A stretch of DNA of 64,000 nucleotides from Limnochorda sp. L945t. Its GTDB lineage: Bacteria; Bacillota; Limnochordia; Limnochordales; Geochordaceae. Within the stretch, counting starts at the first letter, position 1; every line of letters starts with the position of its first letter. A model generated the notes under the pieces. That model was not told where the DNA came from, made no database searches, and worked only from the letters and a program-made list of their open reading frames with translations. The position numbers and the translations under genes were made by a program. Where the stretch lies: positions 2,697,722 to 2,761,721 of the forward strand of contig NZ_CP141615.1 of NCBI RefSeq assembly GCF_035593305.1, in the 5' to 3' direction. This document shows positions 49,997-60,015 of the stretch, piece by piece.

Positions 49997-50949
49997 TTAC
50001 GGGCCCACGGGCGAAGGAGCTTCGTCCAGGCCGTCAGAGGATGCCGACGCCTGCGCCGTGGTGGGCTGCGTACCCGTGGCCGGTTCGTCCGCCGGAGCCA
50101 CCCGGTAAGACGCCGCCGGCATCACGGAGAGCGGGTTGACGCTTTCCGTGCCGTGGCGCACGCTGAACGACACCACCGCCCTCACCGACGAGCCGGCCTC
50201 CTCCGCGCCGGCCGCGCCCCCGACACCGTACGCCCCGGCGAGGGCGGGCATTGCCTCGGGCAGCCGCGGCCCGTAGCCGATGACGGCCCCCCGTTGCACC
50301 CTCTGCCCCGGCTGCACGCGAACCCGGGAGAGCCCGCCGTAGATGGTCACCCATCCCTGGCCGTGGTCGATGGAGACGCTGAACTCCCCGGATCCCGCGT
50401 CCACCGACGCCACCGTGCCGTCGGCCGCCGCCCGGATCGCCGAGGAGGAGCCCACCGCCAGTTCGATCCCCGGCAGATAGGTCCAGTCTCCCCGGTCGGG
50501 GTTGCGGCGCCATCCGGCGGTCGCTACGACCATGCCGTCGGCGGGCCAGACCAGTTCGCCCGGCAGGGCCAGGCCCTGGGGCTGCGCTCCTTGCGTGGAG
50601 GCGCCGGCGGGTCGCGAGGGGGGCGCCAGGGACCCGGCACTGCTTCCCGTCTCGCCGACCGCGCCGGGCTGCGGGCGGGCGGCTTCGAGGGAACCGAGGC
50701 TGGCCTGCTCCGTGCCGGTCATGCGGGCCGGCCCCTGGAGCGACGGGGCGAGGGGCCCCCGGACCAGGAGCCCGATCCCGGTCCCCACGACGAACAGCGC
50801 CCCCAGGGCAGCGGCCCGCCTCGTGGCACCGGGGCGGCGCAAGGCCCCGGTGAAAGCGGCGGCTCGCCGGGAGAGCCGGCTCCACCAGCCCCGGTCGTGA
50901 CCGCCCGAGGCGCCCGCCCCCGGGTTGTTGGACTTGGACGTCGCATTCA
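49997..50949 (-). CDS. SpoIIQ-like LytM/M23 protein, metal site degenerate
   Basis: 317 residues. A basic cytoplasmic N-terminus, one membrane span (AAALGALFVVGTGIGLLV), a low-complexity linker, then an M23 fold: LVWPADGMVVATAGWRRN, YLPGIELAV, AAADGTVASVDAG, GWVTIYGGLSRVRVQPGQRV. Active M23 enzymes carry HxGxD and a later HxH; here these positions read YLPGIEL and SFSV, so zinc is probably not bound. SpoIIQ in B. subtilis is likewise a non-catalytic LytM that docks to SpoIIIAH across the septum. Adjacent spoIIID supports this. ATG at 50949; GGAGGGG is about 13 bases upstream. Confidence 0.78.
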
Positions 50950-50974
50950 TGGATGGACATCCCCTCCCGGAATG

Positions 50975-51005
50975 GAAGGATGCCCCTCGACGCCTCGTTT
51001 CATTC
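50975..51005 (-). promoter_or_regulatory. Possible forespore (sigma-F/G-like) promoter of the SpoIIQ-like gene
   Basis: The minus strand carries TGAATG (51005-51000), an 18-base spacer and CATCCTT (50981-50975), similar to the sigma-G consensus TGAATA/CATACTA. It is 26 bases before the start, giving a leader of about 19 bases. This is a partial match, but it fits the expected forespore expression. Confidence 0.3.
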
Positions 51006-51118
51006 AATCCTGGCACCAGTAAGTTCCAGAAGGACATGCTGGCGCGACTCCCAAGTAACTGACAGAGCTAGGCACAATTCCCAGGCATGACTTTCCATTC
51101 AGGGTTGGGGGGACCGCC

Positions 51119-52192
51119 TTGTCCATCCTTTTCGTCTCTCGCATCCGGCGCCGGATCATGGCGCCTTCCTCGAGACGGCGCCTCTACCTGGGGGCCATGG
51201 CTACGCTCCTGTCGGTGGTGGTGTCGGGCTGCTTCTTCGGCCCGGTAACCATCGAGGGGCAGGTCGTAGACGCGACGACGGGAGCTCCCATCCCCGGCGC
51301 CGTCGTGACGGCCGCAGGGCGAACGTACACGTCGGAAGACGGCAGCTTCACGTTGAGAGGGCTACCGGAAGGGCTCATCCGCGTCCAGGCCGAGGCTGCC
51401 GGTTACCAGCCCGGCTATCGACAAGTCGATGCGAGGGCCGGCGCGCCGGTTTCCGTGACGATCCAGCTCCAGCCGCTCGGCCCGCCCGACCTTGACCATC
51501 CGGCCCCGCCCCCAGGCGGCCAGCAGCCGCCGCCCCCGGATACCGAACCTCCACCGGCTCACCCGCTCGCGAGCCTGTCGCTGCGGGTCGTGGACGGGGT
51601 GAGCGGCTACCAGATCCCGCTCAGCCGGTATACTGTCAAGGTCAACGGGCAGACGTACCAGGGATCGACCGGCGGCCTCCGGATCGGCGGTCTTCCCGTG
51701 GGCAGCGTGACGCTTGAAGTCCGCTCCCGGTATTTCCAGACGCGCTGGGTGACCGTGAGCCTCTCGCCAGGGGCCAACGATCGCACCGTCACCATGGACC
51801 CGATCTTCCCGGCAGGCGACGTGGAACTGCTGGCTCGCCTGGTGGTGGCCGAAGCCGGCGGAGAGCCCTACGACGGGCAGGTCGCGGTCGCCGCCACGGT
51901 GCTCCACCGGGTGGAAAGCCCCGATTACCCCGACACCCTGGCCGGGGTCATCTACGACAACAGCTGGGCCCCCCAGTACGAACCCGTCTACAACGGCTAC
52001 ATCTGGCAGGTGTGGCCGGACAGCGAGACCTGGGCCGCCGTCGTCGACGCGCTCAGCGGCCGGGATCCCTCGCTGGGGGCCACCGGTTTTTTCAACCCCG
52101 AGACGGTACGGCAGCGAGACCCGTACTATGAATCGTGGGTGTGGACGAGGCCGGTCACCGCGAAGATCGGCCATCACTGGTTCTTCATTTGA
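51119..52192 (+). CDS. SleB-type cell-wall hydrolase lipoprotein with Ig-like domains
   Basis: 357 residues. The N-terminus is basic and ends in a lipobox-like VVSGC, suggesting a lipoprotein. A carboxypeptidase-regulatory-like domain follows (VDATTGAPIPGAVVTAAGRTY, SEDGSFTLRGLPEG), a Pro-rich hinge, a second PEGA-like beta domain, and a C-terminal Hydrolase_2 domain (LLARLVVAEAGGEPYDGQVA with the catalytic Glu; ATGFFNPETV; KIGHHWFF), as in SleB/CwlJ lytic transglycosylases that degrade spore cortex. TTG at 51119 has GGGGGGA; ATG 51158 is an alternative. It is the only plus-strand gene between 6.4 and 64 kb. Confidence 0.8.
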   Translation: MSILFVSRIRRRIMAPSSRRRLYLGAMATLLSVVVSGCFFGPVTIEGQVVDATTGAPIPGAVVTAAGRTYTSEDGSFTLRGLPEGLIRVQAEAAGYQPGYRQVDARAGAPVSVTIQLQPLGPPDLDHPAPPPGGQQPPPPDTEPPPAHPLASLSLRVVDGVSGYQIPLSRYTVKVNGQTYQGSTGGLRIGGLPVGSVTLEVRSRYFQTRWVTVSLSPGANDRTVTMDPIFPAGDVELLARLVVAEAGGEPYDGQVAVAATVLHRVESPDYPDTLAGVIYDNSWAPQYEPVYNGYIWQVWPDSETWAAVVDALSGRDPSLGATGFFNPETVRQRDPYYESWVWTRPVTAKIGHHWFFI

Positions 52193-52232
52193 AGCCGGCC
52201 CGGGGAGAACGGAGCTCGTCCGCAAAGAAGAG

Positions 52233-52261
52233 CCGGAGGGGAGTTCAAAACTCCCCTCCGG
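52233..52261 (-). terminator. Intrinsic terminator of the ATP synthase operon
   Basis: A 13-bp perfect stem (52233-52245 with 52249-52261) with a 3-base loop follows the atpC stop, and on the minus strand it is trailed by CTCTTCTTT. It also sits behind the plus-strand hydrolase gene and may work in both directions, though the plus-strand T-run is poor. Confidence 0.8.
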
Positions 52262-52266
52262 GACGC

Positions 52267-52686
52267 TCATCGCCGTTCTTCTTCGGTACCCGCCGCCCGC
52301 AGGCGGTTGAGCGCCCTGGCCAGCGCCCTCTCCGCCCGGGTTTGGTCGATGTGGGCCGCCCGGCTGCGAAGCCGCTCGAGCGCCCGATCCCGGGCCGCTT
52401 TGGCCCGCAACACGTCGATCTCCTCCGCGAGTTCGGCCGTGTCGGCCAGGATGGTCACCCGGTTGCCCGAAACCTCCATGAAGCCGCCGCTCACGGCCAT
52501 CTTGCGCTTCGGGCCGTGGTAGCGGCCAAACTGCACGATGCCCAGGGACAGCGCCGCGACCATAGGGGCATGGTTGGCGAGCACCCCGAGATACCCGCGG
52601 TCGGTGGGGGCGACCACGGCCTCCACCCGCTCGCGCAGCACGACCCGCTGCGGCGTCACGACCTCCAGCTGCATGAGTTCGGCCAT
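52267..52686 (-). CDS. atpC: ATP synthase F1 epsilon subunit
   Basis: 139 residues: beta-sandwich (MQLEVVTPQRVVL, GVLANHAPMVAAL, AVSGGFMEVSGNRVTILAD) plus a C-terminal helical hairpin (from RAKAARDRALERL). It couples the c-ring to F1 and can inhibit ATP hydrolysis. It is the last gene of the operon; eight bases separate it from atpD. Confidence 0.94.
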   Translation of the reverse strand: MAELMQLEVVTPQRVVLRERVEAVVAPTDRGYLGVLANHAPMVAALSLGIVQFGRYHGPKRKMAVSGGFMEVSGNRVTILADTAELAEEIDVLRAKAARDRALERLRSRAAHIDQTRAERALARALNRLRAAGTEEERR

Positions 52687-52693
52687 GGCCGGC

Positions 52694-54181
<1,488 letters not shown>

Positions 54182-55201
54182 TCACACCTGGGCCGCCAGC
54201 GCCTCGGCGCCGCCCACGATCTCGGCGATCTCCCGGGTGATGCCTGCCTGGCGGGCCCGGTTGAAGGAGAGCGTCAGCGACTCGATCATCTCCTCGGCGT
54301 TGTCGCTGGCGTTGTGCATCGCCGTCATCCGGGCCCCGTGCTCGCTCGCCTTGGCCTCGATCAACGCCCGGTAGACCTCCACGTCCAGGTAGCGCTCCAG
54401 CAAGACCCCGATGACGTCCTCCACCGAGGGCTCGTAGATGTAAGGCGGTTGCCATCGTTCCGGCTGGCGGTGCCGCCCGGCCCGCTCGCCGGTTCGCCCG
54501 GCCGCCCGCTGCTCGGCGCCGGGGCGCTCACCATCCAGCGCCAGCAACACCGGCCCCCCGCCGCCCTGGATGTTGACCCGCATGGGCTTCGGCCCTTCCT
54601 GCGGGATGGGGAGCAACGGGTACAGGACGGGCCGGTGCACCACGCTCGAAACGAACTGGCTGAACAGGAGCGCCACCCTATCGAACTGCCCCGCCACGAA
54701 CGGCTCCACCAGGCTGCGGGCTATCTCCCTCGCCTTGGTGAAGCTCACCTCGTCGCCGAGGTACAAGAACTCCCGAAAGGCCGGCCTTCCCGACCGCCGC
54801 AACCAGTCTCGCACCTTGCGCCCGACCGCGACGACCTCCACGTGCCCTCCCTGCTGCTCCTCGAGCCGGAGCACGGCGTCGAGGGCTCGGCCGAGGTTGG
54901 CGTTGTACCCGCCGGCAAGGCCCCGGTCGGCGGCAATCGCGCATACGAGGGTGTGGCCGCCCGCCTTCTGCCGCAGCAGCGGGTGATTCCTGGCCAGCTC
55001 CGGGCGTGCGGCCAGCGTGGTGGAGACGACCCGGGCCAGCACGTCCGCGATGCGGTTGGCGAACGGCCTGGCCGCCACCACCTGCCCCTGGGCACGTCGC
55101 AGCTTGGCCGCGGAGACCATCTCCATGGCCTTGGTGACCTGCTGCGTGCTCTGCACGCTCTGGATGCGCCGCTTGATGTCCCTGGTCGATTGCCCTGCCA
55201 T
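54182..55201 (-). CDS. atpG: ATP synthase F1 gamma subunit
   Basis: 339 residues: central stalk with MAGQSTRDIKRRIQSVQSTQQ and the C-terminal TAMHNASDNAEEMIESLTLSF helices. It is about 50 residues longer than most; the extra stretch, about 205-255 (LDGERPGAEQRAAGRTGER), is charged and low-complexity and lies between the Rossmann domain and the C-terminal helix. ATG at 55201; 38-base gap to atpA. Confidence 0.94.
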   Translation of the reverse strand: MAGQSTRDIKRRIQSVQSTQQVTKAMEMVSAAKLRRAQGQVVAARPFANRIADVLARVVSTTLAARPELARNHPLLRQKAGGHTLVCAIAADRGLAGGYNANLGRALDAVLRLEEQQGGHVEVVAVGRKVRDWLRRSGRPAFREFLYLGDEVSFTKAREIARSLVEPFVAGQFDRVALLFSQFVSSVVHRPVLYPLLPIPQEGPKPMRVNIQGGGGPVLLALDGERPGAEQRAAGRTGERAGRHRQPERWQPPYIYEPSVEDVIGVLLERYLDVEVYRALIEAKASEHGARMTAMHNASDNAEEMIESLTLSFNRARQAGITREIAEIVGGAEALAAQV

Positions 55202-55239
55202 CTTCGCTCGCCCTAGCTACTTGGTGACCGCTTGCGCGT

Positions 55240-56772
55240 TCAACCGGCCGCCTTGGGTGGCTCGGCCGCCTGCATGCGGGCCTTGACTTCCTGAATGGCC
55301 GCTTTCAACTGCTGGATGAGGTCGTCGTCCAGCGCCTTCTTCTCCCGGATTTGCTGGAGAAGGGAGGCGCGCTGCGTGCGCAGGTACGCCAGGAACTGCC
55401 GCTCGAAGGGCTGGACCTGCTCCACGGGCATATCGTCGAGGAACCCGTTGACGCCCGCGAAGATGACGGCGACCTGCTCCTCGACGGGCATGGGCTGGTA
55501 CTGGCCTTGCTTGAGGATTTCGGTGACCCGCTCGCCCCGAGTCAGCCGGGCCTGCGTGGCCCGGTCGAGGCTGGAGCCGAACTGCGCGAAGGCGGCCAGC
55601 TCCCGGTACTGGGAAAGATCCAGGCGCAGGCGGCCCGCCACCTGGCGCATCGCCTTGACCTGGGCGTCGCCCCCGACCCGGCTCACGGAGCGACCGACGT
55701 TGATGGCCGGCCGGATACCGGCGTAGAAGAGGTCCGTCTCCAGGTAGATCTGCCCGTCGGTGATGGAGATGACGTTGGTCGGGATGTACGCCGAGATGTC
55801 GCCGGCCTGGGTCTCGATGATCGGAAGGGCCGTGAGCGACCCTCCGCCCAGCCGGTCGTCCAGCTTGGCGGAGCGCTCCAGCAGGCGGCTGTGCAGGTAG
55901 AAGATATCGCCCGGGAAAGCCTCCCGGCCGGGAGGGCGGCGCAGCAAGAGCGACAGCTCCCGGTAGGCGGCGGCGTGCTTGGAGAGGTCGTCGTAGACCA
56001 CCAGCACGTCCTGACCCTTGTACATGAAGTACTCGCCCATGGCGCACCCGGCGTACGGGGCGATGTAGAGAAGGGGCGCCGGCTCGCTGGCGGTGGCCGA
56101 AACCACGATGGTGTACTCCATCGCGCCCTTCTGGCGCAGCACGTCCACGACCCCTGCCACCGTCGACGCCTTCTGGCCGATGGCCACGTAGATGCAGATG
56201 ACGTCCTGGCCGCGCTGGTTGATGATGGTGTCCACCGCCAGGGCGGTCTTGCCCGTTTGCCGGTCGCCGATGATGAGCTCGCGCTGCCCCCGCCCGATGG
56301 GGATCATGGAGTCGATGGCCTTGAGGCCGGTCTGCAGGGGCTGCTGCACCTTCCGGCGGTCGATGACGCCCGGCGCCTTTGCCTCCACGGGCCGGAACGT
56401 GTTCGTCTGGATCGGGCCCTTGCCGTCGAGCGGCTGGCCCAGGGGGTTGACGACCCTGCCGATCAGGGCCTCGCCCACGGGCACCTCGATGATGCGCCCC
56501 GTGCGGCGTACCGGGTCGCCCTCCTTGAGGTGGGAGTACGGCCCGAGGAGCACGACGCCGATGTTGTCCTCCTCGAGGTTGAGCGCCATCCCGTAGAGAT
56601 CGCCGGGGAAGAGTAACAGCTCGCTCGCCATGCACTCCGACAGGCCGTGCACCCGGGCGATCCCGTCGCCGACCATGATGACGGTGCCGACCTCTTCGAC
56701 GGCCGGCTCGGCCTCGAAGCGCTCGATCTCCCGCTTGAGCACCGAGGTGATCTCTTCTGGCCGAATAGTCAC
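55240..56772 (-). CDS. atpA: ATP synthase F1 alpha subunit
   Basis: 510 residues. GDRQTGKTA (Walker A) and [32 protein letters not shown]; the non-catalytic nucleotide-binding subunit of F1. GTG at 56772; five bases after atpH. Confidence 0.96.
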   Translation of the reverse strand: MTIRPEEITSVLKREIERFEAEPAVEEVGTVIMVGDGIARVHGLSECMASELLLFPGDLYGMALNLEEDNIGVVLLGPYSHLKEGDPVRRTGRIIEVPVGEALIGRVVNPLGQPLDGKGPIQTNTFRPVEAKAPGVIDRRKVQQPLQTGLKAIDSMIPIGRGQRELIIGDRQTGKTALAVDTIINQRGQDVICIYVAIGQKASTVAGVVDVLRQKGAMEYTIVVSATASEPAPLLYIAPYAGCAMGEYFMYKGQDVLVVYDDLSKHAAAYRELSLLLRRPPGREAFPGDIFYLHSRLLERSAKLDDRLGGGSLTALPIIETQAGDISAYIPTNVISITDGQIYLETDLFYAGIRPAINVGRSVSRVGGDAQVKAMRQVAGRLRLDLSQYRELAAFAQFGSSLDRATQARLTRGERVTEILKQGQYQPMPVEEQVAVIFAGVNGFLDDMPVEQVQPFERQFLAYLRTQRASLLQQIREKKALDDDLIQQLKAAIQEVKARMQAAEPPKAAG

Positions 56773-56777
56773 CGCAC

Positions 56778-57365
56778 CTAACCTGCCTTTCCGTCCAGCG
56801 AGGCGGGGGAGGGCCGGATGGGCACGCTACGCAGTGTCTGGTGCAGGCGCGCCAGCTGCCGCGAAAGAGTGCCGTCGATGCGCACGTCCCCTGCCCGGAC
56901 CGCGAGCCCCCCGATCAAGTTGGGATCGACGCGCTTGGAGAGCCTCACTCCCCGCGCGCCCAGGAACCTCGCCAGGTGAGCCTTGAGGGACTCCTCCTCC
57001 TGGGGGTCCAGCGGCGTGGCACTCTCGACCTCGACCCGCACCACGCCCCGGATCCGGTCGGCCTCCTGCAAGAACTGATCAAAGATTTGAGGGAGCAGTG
57101 TCTCCCGCCCCTTGCGGGCCACCAGGCCGAGGAAATGGTAGACGAGCGGCGACACCTGATCTCCCAGCACCCGGCGGAGCGCTTGCACCTTCGCCTGCGG
57201 GGATAGGTGAACGTGGTACCAGGCCCTGCGCACCTCCGCCTGCGCCCGGAACGCCTCCATCACCCGGGCCAGCTCCTGCTCGACCTCGTCGAGCCTCCGG
57301 CGCTCGGCCGCCAGCTCGGCCAGCGCCAGAGCATAGCGGCGCACGAGCACCCGGCGCCCCATCAA
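56778..57365 (-). CDS. atpH: ATP synthase F1 delta subunit
   Basis: 195 residues. [20 protein letters not shown] and the C-terminal [22 protein letters not shown] are typical. It joins F1 to the b-subunit peripheral stalk. The start ATG at 57365 overlaps the atpF stop as ATGA. Confidence 0.93.
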   Translation of the reverse strand: MMGRRVLVRRYALALAELAAERRRLDEVEQELARVMEAFRAQAEVRRAWYHVHLSPQAKVQALRRVLGDQVSPLVYHFLGLVARKGRETLLPQIFDQFLQEADRIRGVVRVEVESATPLDPQEEESLKAHLARFLGARGVRLSKRVDPNLIGGLAVRAGDVRIDGTLSRQLARLHQTLRSVPIRPSPASLDGKAG

Positions 57366-57910
57366 CGCCGCTCACCCACCTGCTCGATGAACTCCCGGGC
57401 AAGCCGCCGCTGGTCGTCGTCCGAGATGTTGCGCCGCAACAGGTGCTGCGCCGCATCCACCGCCAGCGCCGCCGCCTCGTCGCGGATGGCCGCGACCGCC
57501 TGCTCCCGCTCCATCCGGATCTCGGCCCTCGCCTGCTCGAGCATGCGGCGGGTCTCCTCCTCCGCCAGCTTCAGCCGGCGCTGGCGCTCCTGCTCGGCCG
57601 CCTCCAGGGCCCGCTGGAGCTCTTGCTGCGCCCGCCTCCTGGCCTCCTCGAGGGATGCCCGCATCTCGTCCCGCAGCTTCTCCGCCTCCGCGCGAGCCTG
57701 CCGGGCACCGTCCAGCGACTCGCTCACCTCGGCCTCCCGCTTCTGCAGCACCTCGCCCAACGGCTTGAACAGGAACCGGGTGAGCAGGTACAGGACGATC
57801 AGCACGTTGATGACCTGGGCCAGGAAGGTCACCACGTTGAACTGCAAAGGCGTCTGCGCTGCCCCTTCGGCAGCCGCCAGGAACATCGCACTCGACGCTG
57901 CCCACTCCAT
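57362..57910 (-). CDS. atpF: ATP synthase Fo b subunit
   Basis: 182 residues from ATG 57910. One membrane helix (TFLAQVINVLIVLYLLTRFLF) followed by a long charged coiled coil (Glu/Arg/Ala-rich, 35-160) that forms the peripheral stator. GTG 57934 is an alternative start; neither has a strong ribosome-binding site. A 136-base gap to atpE holds no other gene. Confidence 0.92.
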   Translation of the reverse strand: MEWAASSAMFLAAAEGAAQTPLQFNVVTFLAQVINVLIVLYLLTRFLFKPLGEVLQKREAEVSESLDGARQARAEAEKLRDEMRASLEEARRRAQQELQRALEAAEQERQRRLKLAEEETRRMLEQARAEIRMEREQAVAAIRDEAAALAVDAAQHLLRRNISDDDQRRLAREFIEQVGERR

Positions 57911-58046
57911 GAAATGGACCCGCCCCGCTTCCACTCATAGGCCCGCCAGGGGCCGGGAGAGTCGGGGCCGGCACCCCGCACGCGGGGGCCGGCACCCGTT
58001 TTTTCCCTGTGCCACGGCCTCGTACGCGCGATCCGCTATCGGGGCC

Positions 58047-58271
58047 TCAGCCGACCGTGATCTTACCGGACAGGATGTACGCAATCACGAACGAGAAGAG
58101 CGTCAAGGCCTCCATGAACGCCAGGGCAATGAGGAGAGCGCCGCGGATCTCGCCGGCAGCCTCGGGCTGCCTCGCGATGCTCTCCACCGCCCGGGTGGTG
58201 GCCCAACCCTGACCGAACGCCGACATCATGGCCGGAAGCGCGATGGCCAGGGTCACCGCCAGGAATTCCAC
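58047..58271 (-). CDS. atpE: ATP synthase Fo c subunit
   Basis: 74 residues: two membrane helices joined by the RQPE polar loop, with the ion-binding Glu54 in helix 2. Gln21 (GQG) of the Na+-type motif is kept, but the residues after Glu are Ala55-Leu56 and Phe59 instead of the Ser-Thr and Tyr used by Na+ rings, so proton coupling is inferred. GTG at 58271 has AAAGGA. Confidence 0.95.
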   Translation of the reverse strand: MEFLAVTLAIALPAMMSAFGQGWATTRAVESIARQPEAAGEIRGALLIALAFMEALTLFSFVIAYILSGKITVG

Positions 58272-58356
58272 CTTTCCTTTCGCCCCCTTCCCGCGCCAAC
58301 ACGTTGTCGCAAGTCACCATGCACCAGCCCGCGCATCGGTACGCCGCCGCGGGGCC

Positions 58357-59061
58357 TCAGTGATGGCCCATGGCCGTGGCCACGTAAACGGAAGTCAGTG
58401 TGGCGAATATGAGCGCCTGGATGAACCCGAACAACACCTCGAGCAGCATGACCGGTGTTGGCGCGAGGACGGGCACCAACACGAACAGCGCGGCGACCAC
58501 CATGTCGCCGCCGAACAGGTTACCGAAAAGACGGACGGAAAGCGAGAAGACCTTGACCAATTCCTCGATGAGGTTCATGGGCAACAGGAAGGGGAACGGC
58601 TCCAAGAAGCGGCGCAGGTACCGCCGCACGCCCACCGCCCGGGCCGCGAAGACCTGGACCAGGATCAGGTCGGTGACCGCAAGCCCGGCGGTCGTGGAGA
58701 TGTCGGTGGTGGGGGGCACGACGCCGGGTATGAACCACGCGTAGTTGAGGCCCAGCACCAGCAGGAAGAAGGTGCCGATCAGCGGCACCATCCGCCGGTC
58801 CGAGTGCCCCAACGACTGCTCCAGCAGTCCCTCGATGAACCGGTAGTATACCTCGGCCAGCGTCTGGATCCCCCTGGGACGCTCCTGGAGGTGACGCCCC
58901 GCCCAATAGGCGAGGACCCCGATGATGAGCACGACCACCCAGCTGTTGACCACCGACGTGGTGATGGTGTAAGGGCCGACGTGCCACAACGGCCGGGGCA
59001 GGATCTCCGTCACCACGTCCGACATGGCGGACAGTCTGGACTGCATGAATCGCTCCAGCAT
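58357..59061 (-). CDS. atpB: ATP synthase Fo a subunit
   Basis: 234 residues, five to six membrane helices. The essential Arg177 lies in VFSLSVRLFGN, followed by the conserved AALFVLVP and LLEVLFGFIQALIFATLT. It forms the ion channels next to the c-ring. ATG at 59061 starts two bases after the atpI stop. Confidence 0.95.
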   Translation of the reverse strand: MLERFMQSRLSAMSDVVTEILPRPLWHVGPYTITTSVVNSWVVVLIIGVLAYWAGRHLQERPRGIQTLAEVYYRFIEGLLEQSLGHSDRRMVPLIGTFFLLVLGLNYAWFIPGVVPPTTDISTTAGLAVTDLILVQVFAARAVGVRRYLRRFLEPFPFLLPMNLIEELVKVFSLSVRLFGNLFGGDMVVAALFVLVPVLAPTPVMLLEVLFGFIQALIFATLTSVYVATAMGHH

Positions 59062-59063
59062 AC

Positions 59064-59549
59064 CTAGCTCCCCGATTGCTCCCCGCCGGCACGGCGCCGC
59101 CGCGTCCGGTACGGCATGGAGATCACGTGCGCCACCAGGTCAGCCAGCAACCCACCGAGCGTGCCGAGGAGAAACGCCAGGCCGCGGCCCGAAGCCCACC
59201 ACAACACCGTCCCGGCCAGGGCCAGCCGGGCCATGGAGGCGGCAACCACCCACAGGGCGCCCGGTCCGCCCTCTTGCCACCGCAGCATGGCCCACCGCAT
59301 CAGGTGGCGGTTGGCCAGGGCCACGGTGCCGCCGGCCAGGACGCCCCCCGCCGCGGCGGTGCCCGCGGCCATGGCCGCAACAGCCGTCCCTGCGAGGACA
59401 ACGGCGACCAGGGTCCCTCCCCGATCCTGCACGGCCCACTCGAGCCCGGCCGTCGACGCCTTGTGGGGAAAAGTCTCGCCGGCTCTCGCCGCCGGCCGCG
59501 CCTGCCCGATCAGTCCCCCGGCTCCTCTCGCTCCCGCGCCGCTCTGCAT
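59064..59549 (-). CDS. atpI: AtpI-like ATP synthase-associated membrane protein
   Basis: 161 residues with four hydrophobic segments (LVAVVLAGTAVAAMAAG; AAAGGVLAGGTVALA; MARLALAGTVLWWASG; LAFLLGTLGGLLADLVAHV) after a polar N-terminus. Position between atpZ and atpB and the four-helix layout match AtpI, thought to assist c-ring assembly or Mg2+ supply. Sequence identity to AtpI is weak by eye. Confidence 0.7.
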   Translation of the reverse strand: MQSGAGARGAGGLIGQARPAARAGETFPHKASTAGLEWAVQDRGGTLVAVVLAGTAVAAMAAGTAAAGGVLAGGTVALANRHLMRWAMLRWQEGGPGALWVVAASMARLALAGTVLWWASGRGLAFLLGTLGGLLADLVAHVISMPYRTRRRRAGGEQSGS

Positions 59550-59684
59550 GCGGCTCTTGCGCTACTTTTCACGATCGACCCCATGACTTCGGGGCGACGC
59601 TAGAATCTACGCTACGGGTGGCCACCTTCCTTTGAGAATTCGGCGATGAGGATGCCCGGCCCGAGCAAGTCGGAGCGCGGCCCG

Positions 59685-59948
59685 TCAGCGCCGGTCCATC
59701 TTCTCGAGCCGCATGATCTCCCGGACCAGGGAGACGAGCGAAACCACGATGGCCAGGATCACGCCCGCCAGGCTCAGCCAGGGCTCCGTCCCCCACCGGC
59801 GGTCGAGATACTGCCCACCGAGGATCCCCGCGACCAGCGCCGCGGCCGTGTTGAACCCCCATGAGAGGATCGCGGCGTACCGCCCCATGTCACCCAGCGC
59901 TGAGCGCCCGCGCGAGGGCTTCGGTTTCTTATCGCCCGGCTGCCCCAC
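59685..59948 (-). CDS. atpZ: AtpZ/AtpI-family protein
   Basis: 87 residues: a basic N-terminus, then two membrane helices (AAILSWGFNTAAALVAGILGG; LSLAGVILAIVVSLVSLVREI) around YLDRRWGTEPW, as in AtpZ, a partner of AtpI in ATP synthase assembly. GTG 59948 is chosen because GGAGG lies five bases upstream and the promoter at 59987-60015 would start transcription around 59980; the earlier GTG at 59975 would be nearly leaderless. Confidence 0.75.
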   Translation of the reverse strand: MGQPGDKKPKPSRGRSALGDMGRYAAILSWGFNTAAALVAGILGGQYLDRRWGTEPWLSLAGVILAIVVSLVSLVREIMRLEKMDRR

Positions 59949-59986
59949 GGGCGCCTCCGGAGATCCTGGATCCACGAGCCCAGCGC

Positions 59987-60015
59987 ATTATACTGGGACC
60001 GCTTACTGTTTGCAA
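59987..60015 (-). promoter_or_regulatory. Sigma-A promoter of the ATP synthase operon
   Basis: On the minus strand TTGCAA (60015-60010), exactly 17 bases, then TATAAT (59992-59987): a near-consensus housekeeping promoter. It overlaps the last codons of wecB and starts the atpZ-I-B-E-F-H-A-G-D-C transcript. Confidence 0.8.
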
